Below are positions 39,821 through 50,791 of a stretch of 64,000 nucleotides of DNA, one piece after another. A program made the position numbers and the translations under genes. Numbering within the stretch: position 1 is the first letter of the stretch; each line of letters begins with the position of its first letter. This DNA comes from Paracyclopina nana (lineage: Eukaryota > Arthropoda > Copepoda > Cyclopoida > Cyclopettidae): contig JAGUCH010000002.1 in assembly GCA_019096065.1 (NCBI GenBank), positions 8,010,501 through 8,074,500 of the forward strand, written 5' to 3'. The notes below the pieces were generated by a model. The model made no database searches. It was not told the origin of the DNA and saw nothing but the letters and a program-made list of their open reading frames with translations.

Positions 39821-40542
39821 ATGACTTCTAAAGGAGGTAAAGACAAATCATCGGTCAAGGATGACGGCCAAGACAAGGAGCCCATCAAAGTGAACAAGTG
39901 GGACGGAACAGCGGTGAAAAATGCCCTTGACGATGCCGTCAAGGAGATTCTTACCAAAAAATTGAACTACGTGGAAGACCACAGCTTGATGGACTGGAGG
40001 CTTGGAATTTGTGCCGTTGCCGTTGCCGTTGCCATGTTTGCTCTCGTCTGGGACTTTTTCTACCCATTTCCACTCTCTAGGTAAGTCACTGCTTCTATGT
40101 ACGTATGTTCAGCATACCTCAAGTTAACGTTTTTAGGCCAATCCTGATCGCCTGCGTGAGCACATACTTCTTTTTGATGATGTTGCTGACGATCTACACG
40201 ACCTATGTGGAGAAAGGAATCTTTGTGGTTGCCCGTCAAAAGGACCCAGCTGGGTTGGACCCCGATATAAAATGGGAAGCATCCTCCAACCTAAAAAAGT
40301 GAGCATTGCTTTTATGAAGCCGTTTTCCTCGCCTAATTACTTGACCGTTCTTAAGGTTTGACGACATGTACGACTTGGTCCTCATTTGCAAGAATGGGAA
40401 ATCGGGCAAGAACCGCGAATCGTCTTTCCACAAATCAGTGGCCAACTTCTTCGACGATAATGGCCTCTTGTGTATGGATCTCCTGGAAGATGCCGTGCTC
40501 AAGCTACACAAGAGCTTGTCCAATGAGAAAAAGGATTCTTAG
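39821..40542 (+). CDS. SPCS2: signal peptidase complex subunit 2
   Basis: Three exons, 39821-40080, 40137-40298 and 40356-40542, separated by introns of 56 and 57 bp with GT/AG ends and correct phase, give 202 residues, close to the usual length. The protein has a Lys/Asp-rich N-terminus, the conserved KWDG...[13 protein letters not shown] segment, two hydrophobic membrane segments (about residues 62-85 and 88-112) and a cytosolic C-terminal part ending [12 protein letters not shown]2 is a non-catalytic subunit of the ER signal peptidase complex, contacting SEC61 and the catalytic subunit. It ends 85 bp from the stop of the convergent gene at 40628. Confidence 0.93.
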
Positions 40543-40627
40543 TAATTTTAAGTTGTCGCATTTATTCGTTGCACATAAAGCCCCTGTGGGAAAATGGTAA
40601 TTTTTAATGGTCAAGAGTGCAATCAAG

Positions 40628-41491
40628 TCAAATGTGCAGTCGTCCGAGGACTTCGTTGGCCTTACTGACAACGTCAATGTGAGCAGTTAGCTTCTTGAGA
40701 GGAGCATGGCAGCACTTATTCAATACTTCACGATCTTTGGGCGGTAAAGTGGACATCTTTTCCAGAATGCACACAATGATAGAGAGAGAACCACCTTCAT
40801 CATTGCCAATTCTGGAGGAAAGGAGTTTGCCGAGTTCCAGGCAAAAATCATCCCTTGCAAGAAATATTGCATGGCCGTTATTGCTGCTCAGAAGTGCGTT
40901 GATAGATTGCAGTAAACCGATCTTAGCATCGTCTGGCATGCTAGGGCTCACGAACAGTGTGACCAAATTAGCCAGTTCAGGGGTTCCTTGCTTGTGTTGA
41001 GACATGCTTACTTCAGTAGCTCTCTTCCGTTTCTTGGAAAACTTAGGGGTCTCACCGTTTTCAAAACCTCTCTCATCGCCATTATTAGCACTCATTGGCT
41101 GTCGATACAGCTGGTTCCAAGTGCCAGTGGCAGGGCTGCCTGAGACCATCATAGGGTCAAAAAATGTCTTGTTTGGATCCACGTCCGGATTGGCACAAGC
41201 CCCAGAGGGTCCAAACGTCTTATTGGCTCCTTCGTTGATGGTCACTCTAGAACGGGTGAGATTCGGGTTGAAAGTTACGTTGGGGTCGACGAATGTAACA
41301 GAATCCACTCCTGGAGCAAAAGTCATGTCGAAGTTGTCAGCATGAGCCAATGCCATGTTAACAATATCCACGTCTTCCTCGGTGATAAGAATGCTGTTGT
41401 TATTAAACTCGTCATCTCCCGATGACGAGCTGGAAGATGCAGTCGAGGAAGAGGCAGAAGGAGCGTCGGTCATTTTAATCGTTTTCGCCAT
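40628..41491 (-). CDS. unrecognised 287-residue protein with T-F-x-P repeats
   Basis: Single exon from ATG 41491 to the stop at 40628. I do not recognise the family. The N-terminus is Ser-rich and acidic. Residues about 55-112 carry five spaced copies of a Thr-Phe motif followed closely by Pro or Asp-Pro (MTFAP, VTFVDP, VTFNP, KTFGP, KTFFDP). A basic stretch (KFSKKRKRA, about 150-158) could be a nuclear signal. The last 120 residues look alpha-helical and globular. A minus-strand AATAAA at 40566-40561 lies 62 bp past the stop, almost at the SPCS2 stop codon. The stop of ABCB7 is 145 bp upstream on the same strand, leaving little room for a separate promoter. Confidence 0.7.
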   Translation of the reverse strand: MAKTIKMTDAPSASSSTASSSSSSGDDEFNNNSILITEEDVDIVNMALAHADNFDMTFAPGVDSVTFVDPNVTFNPNLTRSRVTINEGANKTFGPSGACANPDVDPNKTFFDPMMVSGSPATGTWNQLYRQPMSANNGDERGFENGETPKFSKKRKRATEVSMSQHKQGTPELANLVTLFVSPSMPDDAKIGLLQSINALLSSNNGHAIFLARDDFCLELGKLLSSRIGNDEGGSLSIIVCILEKMSTLPPKDREVLNKCCHAPLKKLTAHIDVVSKANEVLGRLHI

Positions 41492-41636
41492 TTTCGGCTA
41501 CTGACTGGCAAACTGCTGACAATAAACATAGAGAATAAGCCGGTCTAGTGCTGAGAGCCAGCGCTACCAGATGAAATGATCACATACTACATTTTTTGGG
41601 TCATCCATAAAAATCTAGCTGCATTACGCATTTACT

Positions 41637-43865
41637 TCAGCTTTTACTACCAACACTTGGGCGATGTGGCCTAAGAGCTGCCTCATGCTGCGAGCTCCAT
41701 AACTTGGTGTACAATGAATTAGGATTCGCCAACAATTGCTCGTGAGTGCCCCTTTCAGCCACTCGTCCCTTGTCAAGGACGAGAATCTCATCACAGTTAA
41801 CAACCGTAGACAATCGATGCGCTATCAAAATCGATGTTCGGCCAGCCGTTGCCTTCTCCAAGGCCTTCATGATGCTGCTTTCAGTAATTGAGTCAAGGGA
41901 AGACGTGGCCTCGTCAAAGACCAAAATTGGCGAGTCCTTAAGGATGGCACGAGCGATGCTGACACGCTGTTTTTCGCCTCCTGATAGCTTGAGACCGCGC
42001 TCGCCAACCTGAGTGTCATACCCTTGAGGCCATGTCTGTCGTAGATAAATTTGCTAGTTAGAAGAAAAACGCAGGTTAATTGTAGCTGCTCAGTACCAAT
42101 ATGGAGTTGTGAATTTCAGCCATTTGTGCTGCTTTAAACACCTCTCCTTCTGGTGCTGCAAGGTTGCCGTAGTTGATGTTATGCTTGATGGAATTGTGGA
42201 AGAGAACGGAATCTTGTGGCACAATGGCTATATGCTTTCTCAAGCAATCAAGATCTATATCGCTGATGTTGTGACCCGCAATCTTGATGCTCCCAGCCTT
42301 GGGCTCATAGAAGCGGTACAGAAGACGAATGAGAGTAGACTTTCCAGACCCAGATCCACCTACGATTGCAATCTTTTTGCCAGCAGGAACGTTGAAAGTA
42401 AGATTGTCCAGAATCTTCTTGCCCTCCACATACTCAAAGCAGATATTTTCAAATGTGATGTCCGTATCCGCAGCGCTGAGGGTGATTTCCTTGGATTCGC
42501 TTCTAGATTTTACTTCTGGCTGCACGTTCATAAGTTGAAACATAACCTTGAATGGAAGAGATAATCACCAAAATTCCACATTACCTAGTCTACGCTAATT
42601 ACCTCCATATCTGTGATAGAAAGCCTCAGTTCGCGATAGACAGAGCCGAGGAAGTTGAGTGGAATGGATAACTGAAACAGCAACCCATTCACCATTACTA
42701 AATCCCCAACTGTCAAAGTAAATCGAGATCAGTTAATGCAAAAGCTAGATTTAGTCAAGTTTCTACCAGTCATTTGCCCCTGTGCGATTTTGTTGGCAGC
42801 CAGAAGCATGATTCCACTTAAGGCAGCACTAAAAATGGCGTTCTGGCCAAAGTTGAGAAGTGCTAGACTTGAACTGGTCTTCAACGATGCTTGCTCGTAC
42901 TTGAGTAAACTTTTATCGTATTCCCTCGCCTCGTATTCTTCGTTGTTGAAATACTTCACTGTCTCGTAGTTGATGAGCGAATCGATGGCTTTGTTACCCG
43001 CTTCATTTTCAGCTTTGTTCATTTCTATGCGAAATTTAGTCCTCCATTGGGTCATACTCAAGGTGAACACCGAGTACATGCCTACAGCACCAAGAGCTAT
43101 TAGAGAAAACTGTGGACCACACTTGTAGGCAAGCACCCCAGTTACCAAGCTCAGTTCGAATATCGTTGGGAAGATGTTGAAAACCAAGGCACTGAGAACA
43201 GTGGCAATTCCTCTGGACCCTCTGTCAATGGCCTTCGACAAAGCTCCTGTCTGCCGATTTAGGTGGAAGGAGAGGTCGAGATTATGCAAGTGCTTGAACA
43301 CATTTTGAGCAATTTTCCTAATCGAGTGTTGGGCTACTTTAGCAAACACAGCATTCCTGAGCTCGTTGAAGCCAGCAGCTCCCATCCTTGCCAGCCCATA
43401 GCCAGCAATCAGGGCGAATGCAAATGTAGCAACAGTATGCTCAGGGTCGGACAGGTTGATATTGCCACCTGTCAACGAGTTGAGCTGGTCAATGGCATGT
43501 TTGAATATGAAAGGCACTGAGATGTTGGTTAGCTTGGCCCCGATCAATAAGGATAGTGCTATGACCACCCTAACTTTGACAGTTGTATTGCCCTTGGGCC
43601 AGACATATGCCAACATCGACCGAAACAGATCCTTTCCAGTGAACTCTTTTGGAGCACTCGCCTTGATGGCATCTCTTGCAATATTGGTGACTCCAGGATG
43701 GAAACAACTTCTGATGGAGTTGTGTCCTGGCAGTGAAGAAGATCGCAATTTGAGAAGCCTCCCAGACCGGCAGTAGATGCTCAATAGCCTTGGACAAGAT
43801 GGAAAAGTTGTTGAGGCACAAGAAAATGCCTGACAGGCACCACGTGCCCAAATTGAAGCCACCAT
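41637..43865 (-). CDS. ABCB7: mitochondrial ABC transporter ABCB7/Atm1
   Basis: Four exons, 43865-42767, 42709-42603, 42546-42097 and 42035-41637, with GT/AG introns of about 57-61 bp, give 684 residues, slightly shorter than usual for ABCB7. The basic, Arg/Ser-rich N-terminus suits a mitochondrial presequence. A six-helix ABC transmembrane domain (about 90-370) contains the Atm1-typical YFNNEEYE segment. The ATPase domain shows Walker A (GGSGSGKST), Q-loop (VPQD), signature (LSGGEKQR), Walker B (ILVFDEAT) and H-loop (IAHR). The half-transporter sits in the inner mitochondrial membrane and exports a sulfur/glutathione compound needed for cytosolic iron-sulfur proteins. A hAT-like MITE starts 58 bp upstream of the ATG, so it lies in the promoter or 5' UTR. 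Confidence 0.94.
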
Positions 43866-43922
43866 TGCGGAATTAGTCACATTGACACTTGCAGCGCCAT
43901 TTTTGTTTTCTTTTGCTTCACT

Positions 43923-44205
43923 CAGTGCTGCCAGATTATTTTCATGAATGACGCCGTACTTTCATCAAAAATAGCCAGGATCGGCGTTGTCGAAAACCTC
44001 ACCAAAAACAGCCGATTTTTTAGCAAAAAATCCGTGAAAAAACACCGCTTTAAATTCAAAAAATCAATCTGAAAAAAGCCGCAAATTTGCCGGAAAATAG
44101 CCGATTCTCAACGCTGTTGCTGGAATATTTTTTATCACGCCGCTGTAGCCCAAGAATAAGAAATAGCCGATGCGGCTTATTTTTAAGCCGCATCTGGCAG
44201 CACTG
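43923..44205. mobile_element. hAT-like MITE upstream of ABCB7
   Basis: The 283-bp element is bounded by perfect 14-bp terminal inverted repeats, CAGTGCTGCCAGAT and its complement (43923-43936, 44192-44205). CAGTG fits the hAT terminal consensus CAGNG. The flanking 8-mers GCTTCACT and GCTTCGCG match at six positions, as expected for an aged 8-bp duplication. No transposase is encoded. Near the right end a perfect 11-bp stem (44169-44179 with 44184-44194) encloses a TTTT loop. Confidence 0.75.
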
Positions 44206-44270
44206 GCTTCGCGGAACTTTTGAACGAGAATTTCACTGATAAAATCACTCAACCTTTACGATTGAGTCTT

Positions 44271-44712
44271 ATAGGAACCCGAAGTCAAGCTGACTGCACT
44301 AGATGGCACTGAGTTCAGACGGCTTGACGTCATCAGTGCGCGCGCGTAGTTGACACGTTTAACAAATGAACTGCCAGATGTGAACTATATTAAAAAGTCA
44401 AAAAGAGCCAGCTCCCTCGTACAAAAACGCCACTTTAATGTAATGGGTCAATCTGGATACACTTTTAATTAGTGTTCTAGCTTGCCCGTAAGCCAGCCCA
44501 AAGGCCAGCCTGTAATTTGAGGAAAAGATGGAATTTCAGGAAAGATAGCTCTCTAAATATAGTGAGATGTAAATATAATTGGTCATTTTGAATCTTAGAC
44601 ACTACTTAAGCTTGTAAAAATTATACCTTACGAAAAATAATCAAGAAAATAAGGCATTTTGCTCATTCAGACGGCGCTACGAAGTCAGCAATCAGCCGTC
44701 TGAAATCTTATG
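44271..44712. repeat. interspersed repeat X, uninterrupted copy A
   Basis: This stretch of about 442 bp recurs at 45023-47012 in the same orientation, where it is split by three transposons. Shared landmarks are 'ataggaaccc' at the left, a GTCAAGC...GCTTGAC inverted repeat, the GCTTGCCCGTAAGCC segment, an AT-rich centre and 'tgaaatcttatg' at the right. TTCAGACGGCT near the left has an inverted partner (AGCCGTCTGAA) near the right, so it may itself be a small TIR element. The class is not determined. Confidence 0.75.
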
Positions 44713-45022
44713 AGCTTGCCGGTAGGATAAATATGGTACGATTTACGGTTCCCTATAACTAGATTTAGGCGTCCTCAATGTGGACAGAAGGGAGCTGGAG
44801 TTTAATCCTAGCCTTGGTTTTAGATTGCATACTTCACAGAGAAATGTGTCATAATTGATTATCACGTTGTGTCTGACGCGCAAAATAAGCAAAGATCGCT
44901 ATAGAATAAGCACTGCCACTTCTGAGCTATCCATATCTGCTAAGTATTGCTTTTAAAATTTGCTAGGCAATTTTGGGGGCCAAGAACTTCACCCCCGTCC
45001 CAATTAAATATGCAAGACGTCA
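44713..45022. other. spacer between repeat X copies, nothing recognised
   Basis: About 310 bp of sequence unlike either repeat copy, with no coding frame or terminal repeat seen. Confidence 0.4.
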
Positions 45023-45108
45023 ATAGGAACCCAAAGTCAAGCTGACTGCACTAGATGGCACTGAGTTCAGACGGCTTGACGTCATCAATGCGCAAGCGTA
45101 GTTGACCC

Positions 45109-45405
45109 TAGAGCCCTGTATTTTGATGAGTAAAACGTTCTCAAAACTCAGTTCACAAAAACAGCCTAAAGGTGGCTGGCCTGCCTACGGTAGCACGACA
45201 ACTGCCCATTTTTGTTCCACCGTTTTTTATGTTATGTTGTGCAATTTTTTATTCGCAATTTGGTAATCGTATCGAGAAACCATGAACACCTCAAATTTTC
45301 GTTCCGATCGGAGCTGTAGTTTGAGCTGTACCTTAGTAAATTTTGACACAAAAAAGTTCAGCTGTTGTTAAGAACGAGATACTCTCATCAAATCTCAGTG
45401 CTCTA
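45109..45405. mobile_element. hAT-type MITE, 297 bp, copy 1
   Basis: The element starts TAGAGCCCTG and ends CAGTGCTCTA; the inverted termini extend about 22 bp to a shared TTTGATGAG-type end with few mismatches. Perfect 8-bp target duplications, GTTGACCC, lie at 45101-45108 and 45406-45413. TAGNG termini with 8-bp duplications are the hAT signature. Repeat X copy A shows the matching empty site. A second copy lies inverted at 58394-59053. No protein is encoded, so it would depend on a hAT transposase elsewhere. Confidence 0.92.
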
Positions 45406-45538
45406 GTTGACCCGTTCATCACATGAACTACTTGATATGAACTTTAGCAAAAAGTCAAAAAGAGCCAGCTTCCGATTATAAAAAAGCCAATTTAACTGAC
45501 GTGCTAATCTGGCTTTTAATAAGTGCTCTAGCTTACCC

Positions 45539-46401
45539 CAGAGACTTATATAGACAGCAGCATCATAACAAAGACACTCCATCTACCGAGTTTTTTGAAG
45601 AAACACTTGTGAGCCGAGTTCAAAATCACATTTTGTATGCATTAGTCGAGCCACTTTATTTAGGGCAAATAGCTATAGTAAATGGTTACTTTGTTTTTAC
45701 AAATGCATAGCTTCAGGACTCTAACGTCTTGATGTTTTAAGTTTTTTTTGGGTATAATAGATTTAAAACCATTTTATTTTACTGTCATAAAGTAATCCTT
45801 TACAAAAATTGATAACTCTTGTGTGCTTGGGTCTTTATTTTGAACTACTTTACGAGTCGCAAAAACGCGCTAACTCAGTTTTTTTGCTCGAGCAGTGTCA
45901 GCTGAAAATCACAAATGTTGCCCATAAAGGCCGCTGGGATCGCCCTACATCAATGTTATTGTTATGATACTTATGTGAATAGAAAGAGAAGTGCTACTTC
46001 TTGCATTCTCACTGCACGCGAGCGCGCGCCAAGTGCTACAAGTGATTTTGAAAACGTTTGGGTCAGCTGTTCTAATAAAAAAGTCAGCGGGCTGTATTGA
46101 TCCAGAAAGGAAAACGCCAACTGGCACCTCTGTTTTACAACTTTTAATTCCTAATAGTTGGGGAAATATTTATAAAAGACAAAAAATAGCCCTAGCAAAA
46201 TTGAACAGCTCATAAAATAGGAATATTTTGGCTAAGTGGACTCATTTAGGAGTTATTAGCAACCAAAAGTCTGCCCTGGCCCAAGTTCAGTCAGCCACGA
46301 CCAATATTCCATTGTAGTCTCTTTTGGAGTGTGCAGGAGATCTGCAAACGCACCCCAATAAGCCTCGCCCAGTAGCACTTGTCTTGTTATATAAGTCTCT
46401 G
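45539..46401. mobile_element. non-autonomous hAT-type element, 863 bp
   Basis: Perfect 14-bp terminal inverted repeats CAGAGACTTATATA / TATATAAGTCTCTG are flanked by GCTTACCC (45531-45538) and GCTTGCCC (46402-46409), an 8-bp duplication with one mismatch. CAGAG fits the hAT CAGNG consensus. Repeat X copy A has an unoccupied GCTTGCCC at the corresponding point. Only short random frames occur inside, so it carries no transposase. Its termini differ from those of the 297-bp hAT MITE, so it is a separate family. Confidence 0.88.
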
Positions 46402-46591
46402 GCTTGCCCGTAAGCCAGCCCAAAGGCCAGCCTGGAATTTGAGGAAAAGATGTAATTTTAGGAAAGATAGCTCTCTAAATATAGTAATATGTTAATATAA
46501 TTTGTGTATTTGAATCTTAGATACTACCTAAGCTTGTAAAAATTATACCTTCCCAAAAATAATCAAGAAAATGAGGCATTTTGCTAATTTA

Positions 46592-46967
46592 GGGGCTTTC
46601 CATGTGGTGCTTTTTTGACACTAAGTTACCAAAACTCGACTCAGTGCTAAATTTTCCAGGTTACCGTTTGTCACATCACAGCATAGCACAACACAACACA
46701 AGTCAGATGGACAAAAGCATAAAAGTTTGTTTTTCATCAAGAGTTACCAGACTAAGCAGAAAGCAGAAATTGGTGTTTTTTGTAAGAAAAAGGGGATAAA
46801 TGAAATGAGTTATGAAATAAAGTTTGTTTTGGTTGCTTGTTAGATGTCCATCTGCCAGTCACTCCTTGACGCTGTCACATACTATTGCGCAATGCATAGC
46901 ACACAGTTACCAATTTTTGACACTATCACTGATTTGCTGTTTGTTGACACACCACATGGAAAGGCCC
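46592..46967. mobile_element. PIF/Harbinger-type MITE, copy 1
   Basis: The termini GGGGCTTTCCATGTGGTG and the complement of GGGCCTTTCCATGTGGTG form an 18-bp inverted repeat with one mismatch. The flanks are TTA at left and CTA at right, compatible with a decayed 3-bp TWA duplication. Internal sequence is homologous to 58633-58992, including a CAGATGGACAAAA segment, AAGTTTGTTTTGGTTGC and GTCACTCCTTGAC. It is the third insertion in repeat X copy B. Confidence 0.83.
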
Positions 46968-47012
46968 TAGACGGCGCTGCGCAGGAAGTGATCAGCCGTA
47001 TGAAATCTTATG

Positions 47013-47441
47013 TTTTTTTATTAGTAAATCAATCTTGGTTATGTTTCGCACCTTTTTCCGTTTTTTTTTTGCGCAAAATCTGGCATGATAAGTACTTCAA
47101 TATTTCAGATCCCAGTTTGTATGCTACTTTTAAAAGAGATTAGGCTTTAATTACGCGATACATGTCGTGCAAATGCGCGCTCTCTATAAATGAATTCACT
47201 CTTGTCTCTATGCGTGTAAAACTCTAAGTTATGCGTCTAAGCTATGAAAGGCTGGATCTAAGAACTATTAAAGGTACCATCCAAGCGACGGTTAAAAAAT
47301 GAATCTCAACAATGCAATGGCTTGAGAAGGGATTTCCCAAGTTAAACGAATTGTGGTAATATCTAGGAAATATGCTTGGTCAGTAAAAGTAAAGTCGGGA
47401 AGATTTTAGTTTAGCAATGTGTTCAGATTTGATTATTGATG
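47013..47441. other. 3' flank of zinc-finger gene, nothing recognised
   Basis: About 430 bp between repeat X and the stop of the minus-strand zinc-finger gene. It probably includes that gene's 3' UTR; no other feature could be supported. Confidence 0.4.
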
Positions 47442-50400
47442 CTAACACTCTAGTGTGCTGCATGTTTCTGATATACAGCTAAAGTTATCTTCGATGTCAA
47501 TATCATCAATATCTTCTGGTGATTGAATTAAGCCTGGATGCTGTGCTAAAGGGTCTACTGTAGCATGATCACCTTCCTCGGGCTCCTCCTCATCTTCTTC
47601 TTCAAAAACAGAGCCAAAATCGTCATCTTCATCTCCGTCTAAATAATCATTTTCAATTTCCACCAGAGCAGGCTCGAAGCCGTTGTCAGCCTCAAAAGCA
47701 AGGAACACCACATCTAATTCATGTCTGAATCGCTTTTCATAGGTACGTAGATCAATGCCATGAGACTTCATATGGGTTTCAAGGAGAGCCTGGTTAAACT
47801 CGACAGGCTCGTGGCAAAGAAGGCAATCGTGAATTTGCGAGTCGTGATTCCAATTTCGATATAATGGATTTTGCTTTTTCACCGTGGCAATTGTGCGATC
47901 GTTCGCTATGTACCGATCATGATAATCTTCCAACGAAAGTGCATGGGCGACACCCAAGTGGTCCGAGATGTCTTCACCATCACACATGACCATTTCTTGG
48001 CACATTAAGCAACAGTGCAAATTCATCACGACGACTGGATCCCCAACATCAGCCAAGTATTTTTCATAATTAGTGTCGTGAGCTTCCGCGATGTGGATCT
48101 TGAAGTCCGTCTTGGAATTGTACTGAATTGAGCAAAATTTACACTCAAAGGCGCACCTGTTCATCCATTGATCAGAGTCAATGCTGACAGACGCGGAAAG
48201 AAGACCTTTGCTCTGCACGGACTTGATAGAGTGGGTATTATTAGTTTCTTCTTCATCGCCTTCGGCTTCATGGCCACGAATAAACTTTTCGTAGTATTGC
48301 TTCAGAGTGAGTTTCATTTTGGAATGGGCACCAGCCAAGTGTTTAACAATATTGGTAGCTCTCCTGATAATCAAGTTTCCACATATATGACATTTATGCC
48401 GTTTCTCGTTTTCGGCATAGTTTCCATGCATCGTTTTGTACGTTTTTGCATCCATTCCGTGAGTTTTTGTAATGTGGCAGTAAAGCGTGCACATCACTTT
48501 GGTTGAGTATTCATTACACACCTTACACTTGAATCGGACGCCATTATTTGCCCAAACATAGTGGTCTTCCTTTCCAGACGCTCGTGTTCTTTTTTTGGCA
48601 ACCTTCACAGGCTTGGAAGAACGCGAATTTGACTTAGGAGCGACTCCAATGTGAGATGTCTTTTTAACGGTTGATTTTTGAACTTTCACTCGAGCCCCTT
48701 CTTTGCTTCTCTCAATGTACTTAAGGAAGTACTCTTTCAAAGAGATGCCATGTTTTGCGCTAGTGTGCATTCCAATGACGGATGGGTCGTGCAGAATTTT
48801 GCCGTTGCAAATTAGGCAACTGTGAATGACTTTCTCAACCATTGCGGCCCCATATTTGCTGACGTATTCCTTAATGTTCATTTTGTGGCCCACGTTAATG
48901 TGCTTCTGAACGCCAACTCTAGAGGAGAAAGGTCGCTTGCAAATAGCACAGCTATATTTGCATTTCCATCCCCATAAATGCGCTCTTTTTGCAGCAGGGC
49001 CAGCATTGCTTCTGCCAAATTTAGGCACCAATTCAAGACTTTTTGCTTCTTTGGACTGACCATCGTCATTTTGAGCGTTATTCTCATTTTTAAGGCTCTC
49101 CACTTCTTTTTGGTAATACTGCGAGTAGAACTCTATGAGAGTCAGGTTGTGCATCATGTTGGAATGCCCCAACAATGTACCATAGTCGTAACGTAAAATT
49201 TTGGAGCAGATTTTGCATGCGATTTTGTTGAGGACGACGCAGGGATTCTCATACTTGTCCTTGTAGGCTTGAATGTCAAGTTTGTGAACATTTTTGACGT
49301 GCTTCCAAAAGTCGACGCTGCCACCTGTTGGAATATTTTTAGTAAATCATTAGCAACGAGGTTACTATTTTAAAGGCTGCTCAGCTTACCTGATTTGTAG
49401 CCACACACACCGCACTGAAAAGTGCAAGTTCCACGCGCCCACTCTCTGAAAACGGGGTCATTTTTGGCCTGAGACATCGGGATGATGTTCATGGAAGGCT
49501 TTTTCTTAAGATTTTCTTTCATTTTCCCAGCATGCTCGTTTACTTCTCCTTGCGAGTTGCTTGGGTAAAATATTTCCACATAGGCTTCGAACTTCATATT
49601 GTGCACCGCGATTAAGTGGTTAGCAATAAAGCTTTTCGTATGCTTAACTTGATGAAAACAGATTTTGCATTTGTAAAAAATTCTCTTCGTTTCCAACTTG
49701 CCATATTTTTCCTGGTATGGCTTCTCGTTCATGCCATGTTTGCTTTTGACATGGAGTAAGATGTCATTTAGTTCAAAGAACTCACACTTGCAAATCTGAC
49801 ATGTGAACTCGCAGCCTTGGAACCAAAGGCGATTTGGGGCGTCAACGGAAGATCGTTTGGAAGTAGAAGGTACTGGGCTAGTCGAAGAACTTGACTGCGC
49901 ATCAGTAGGTATGCGTTCAAGGCTAACTTTGGCTTTTTTCATGGTGGGCTTGGCAGCATCAGGCACAAGTCGACGCTTTTTCGAGGTCGGGGTACTGCTT
50001 CTGCTGGGGCTCCTTATATCCTCACTTTTCACTTCAACTTGAACCTTTTTAAAGAAAACTACCGTTTTTTCGTAGTTTTCCTTCATCTTGTACTTTTTGG
50101 CATAGTCTTCAATTGTCATTCCGTTGTGTTTTTCTCTCAGATGAAGGAACACCGAGGAATAGTGGCGTTTGATTTTCAAGCTACATTCCTTGCACACAAT
50201 GTGATCCGTTTTGGTCTCGAACATTTTATACTTGTCCAAGTACTCGTCCGGATCTCCGTGGTTTTTCTTCACATGCAGTCGCAAATCCTCGTTGTAGAAG
50301 AACATTTCGCCACAGTGCTTAACACGGCATTGATACTCGCAACCAGCAAACCAAGGAATGCGATGCTTTTCAGTAATTTCCATCAACTTATCCTCTAGCT

Positions 50401-50791
50401 TCACTTCTGGAATTTCGGAGGGTTCTTTCTTTATTCTTGTTACTGTAAGACCACTTCGGCCTTCGATGATATTCTGAGAAAGAACCCTTACATCCGCCTG
50501 AACAGACGCGTCAGCCCTTTTTTCAAGCATAAGACTTGGCCTTTGAAGAATCAACGTACGCTCCATCACGATATCCATTTCAAATTGAATGTTGTGAATA
50601 TTACCTAAAAAATCAGTCCAATCGGCAAATTGACAATATCAGTAGTAACAAAACTTACGGAGATGCTGTTCGTACTCCTCGGCTGGCAATTTCCCATTGA
50701 AGCCAACTCGAAGCCGACAAAAAATACAAACCAAGGAGTCGATGGGAACGACTGTTTTTCGTCGGTTGGCAGGCTTCTTTTTTCCAGCCAT
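47442..50791 (-). CDS. large C2H2 zinc-finger protein (1076 aa)
   Basis: Three exons, 50791-50659, 50604-49390 and 49324-47442, with introns of 54 and 65 bp and matching phase. The first intron interrupts a finger whose second histidine is encoded in exon 2, which supports the join. The product has a basic N-terminus (MAGKKKPANRRK), then about ten to twelve widely spaced C-x2-C...H-x4-5-H fingers. Most follow a repeated pattern: an aromatic-Gly-Cys lead-in, the finger, then a Y-x2-KYG-like block 8-12 residues after the last histidine. Ser/Lys-rich linkers and a long acidic C-terminal tail (EEEDEEEPEEGD region) follow. The spacing is unlike tandem linker-type fingers. It is presumably nuclear and DNA- or protein-binding; the target is unknown. 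It shares about 470 bp of upstream DNA with the divergent gene at 51263. Confidence 0.88.

Larger units (their letters stand above)
45023..47012. repeat. interspersed repeat X, copy B with three nested transposons
   Basis: Removing the three inserted elements (45109-45405, 45539-46401, 46592-46967) and one copy of each target duplication leaves about 435 bp that parallel 44271-44712 throughout. The joins in copy A correspond exactly to the insertion sites, which independently confirms all three sets of element boundaries. Confidence 0.82.

Noticed and set aside
41540..41575. Second hAT-like terminus resembling the end of the MITE near ABCB7
   Set aside because: Only a partial match to the terminal repeat and no partner end or target duplication found.
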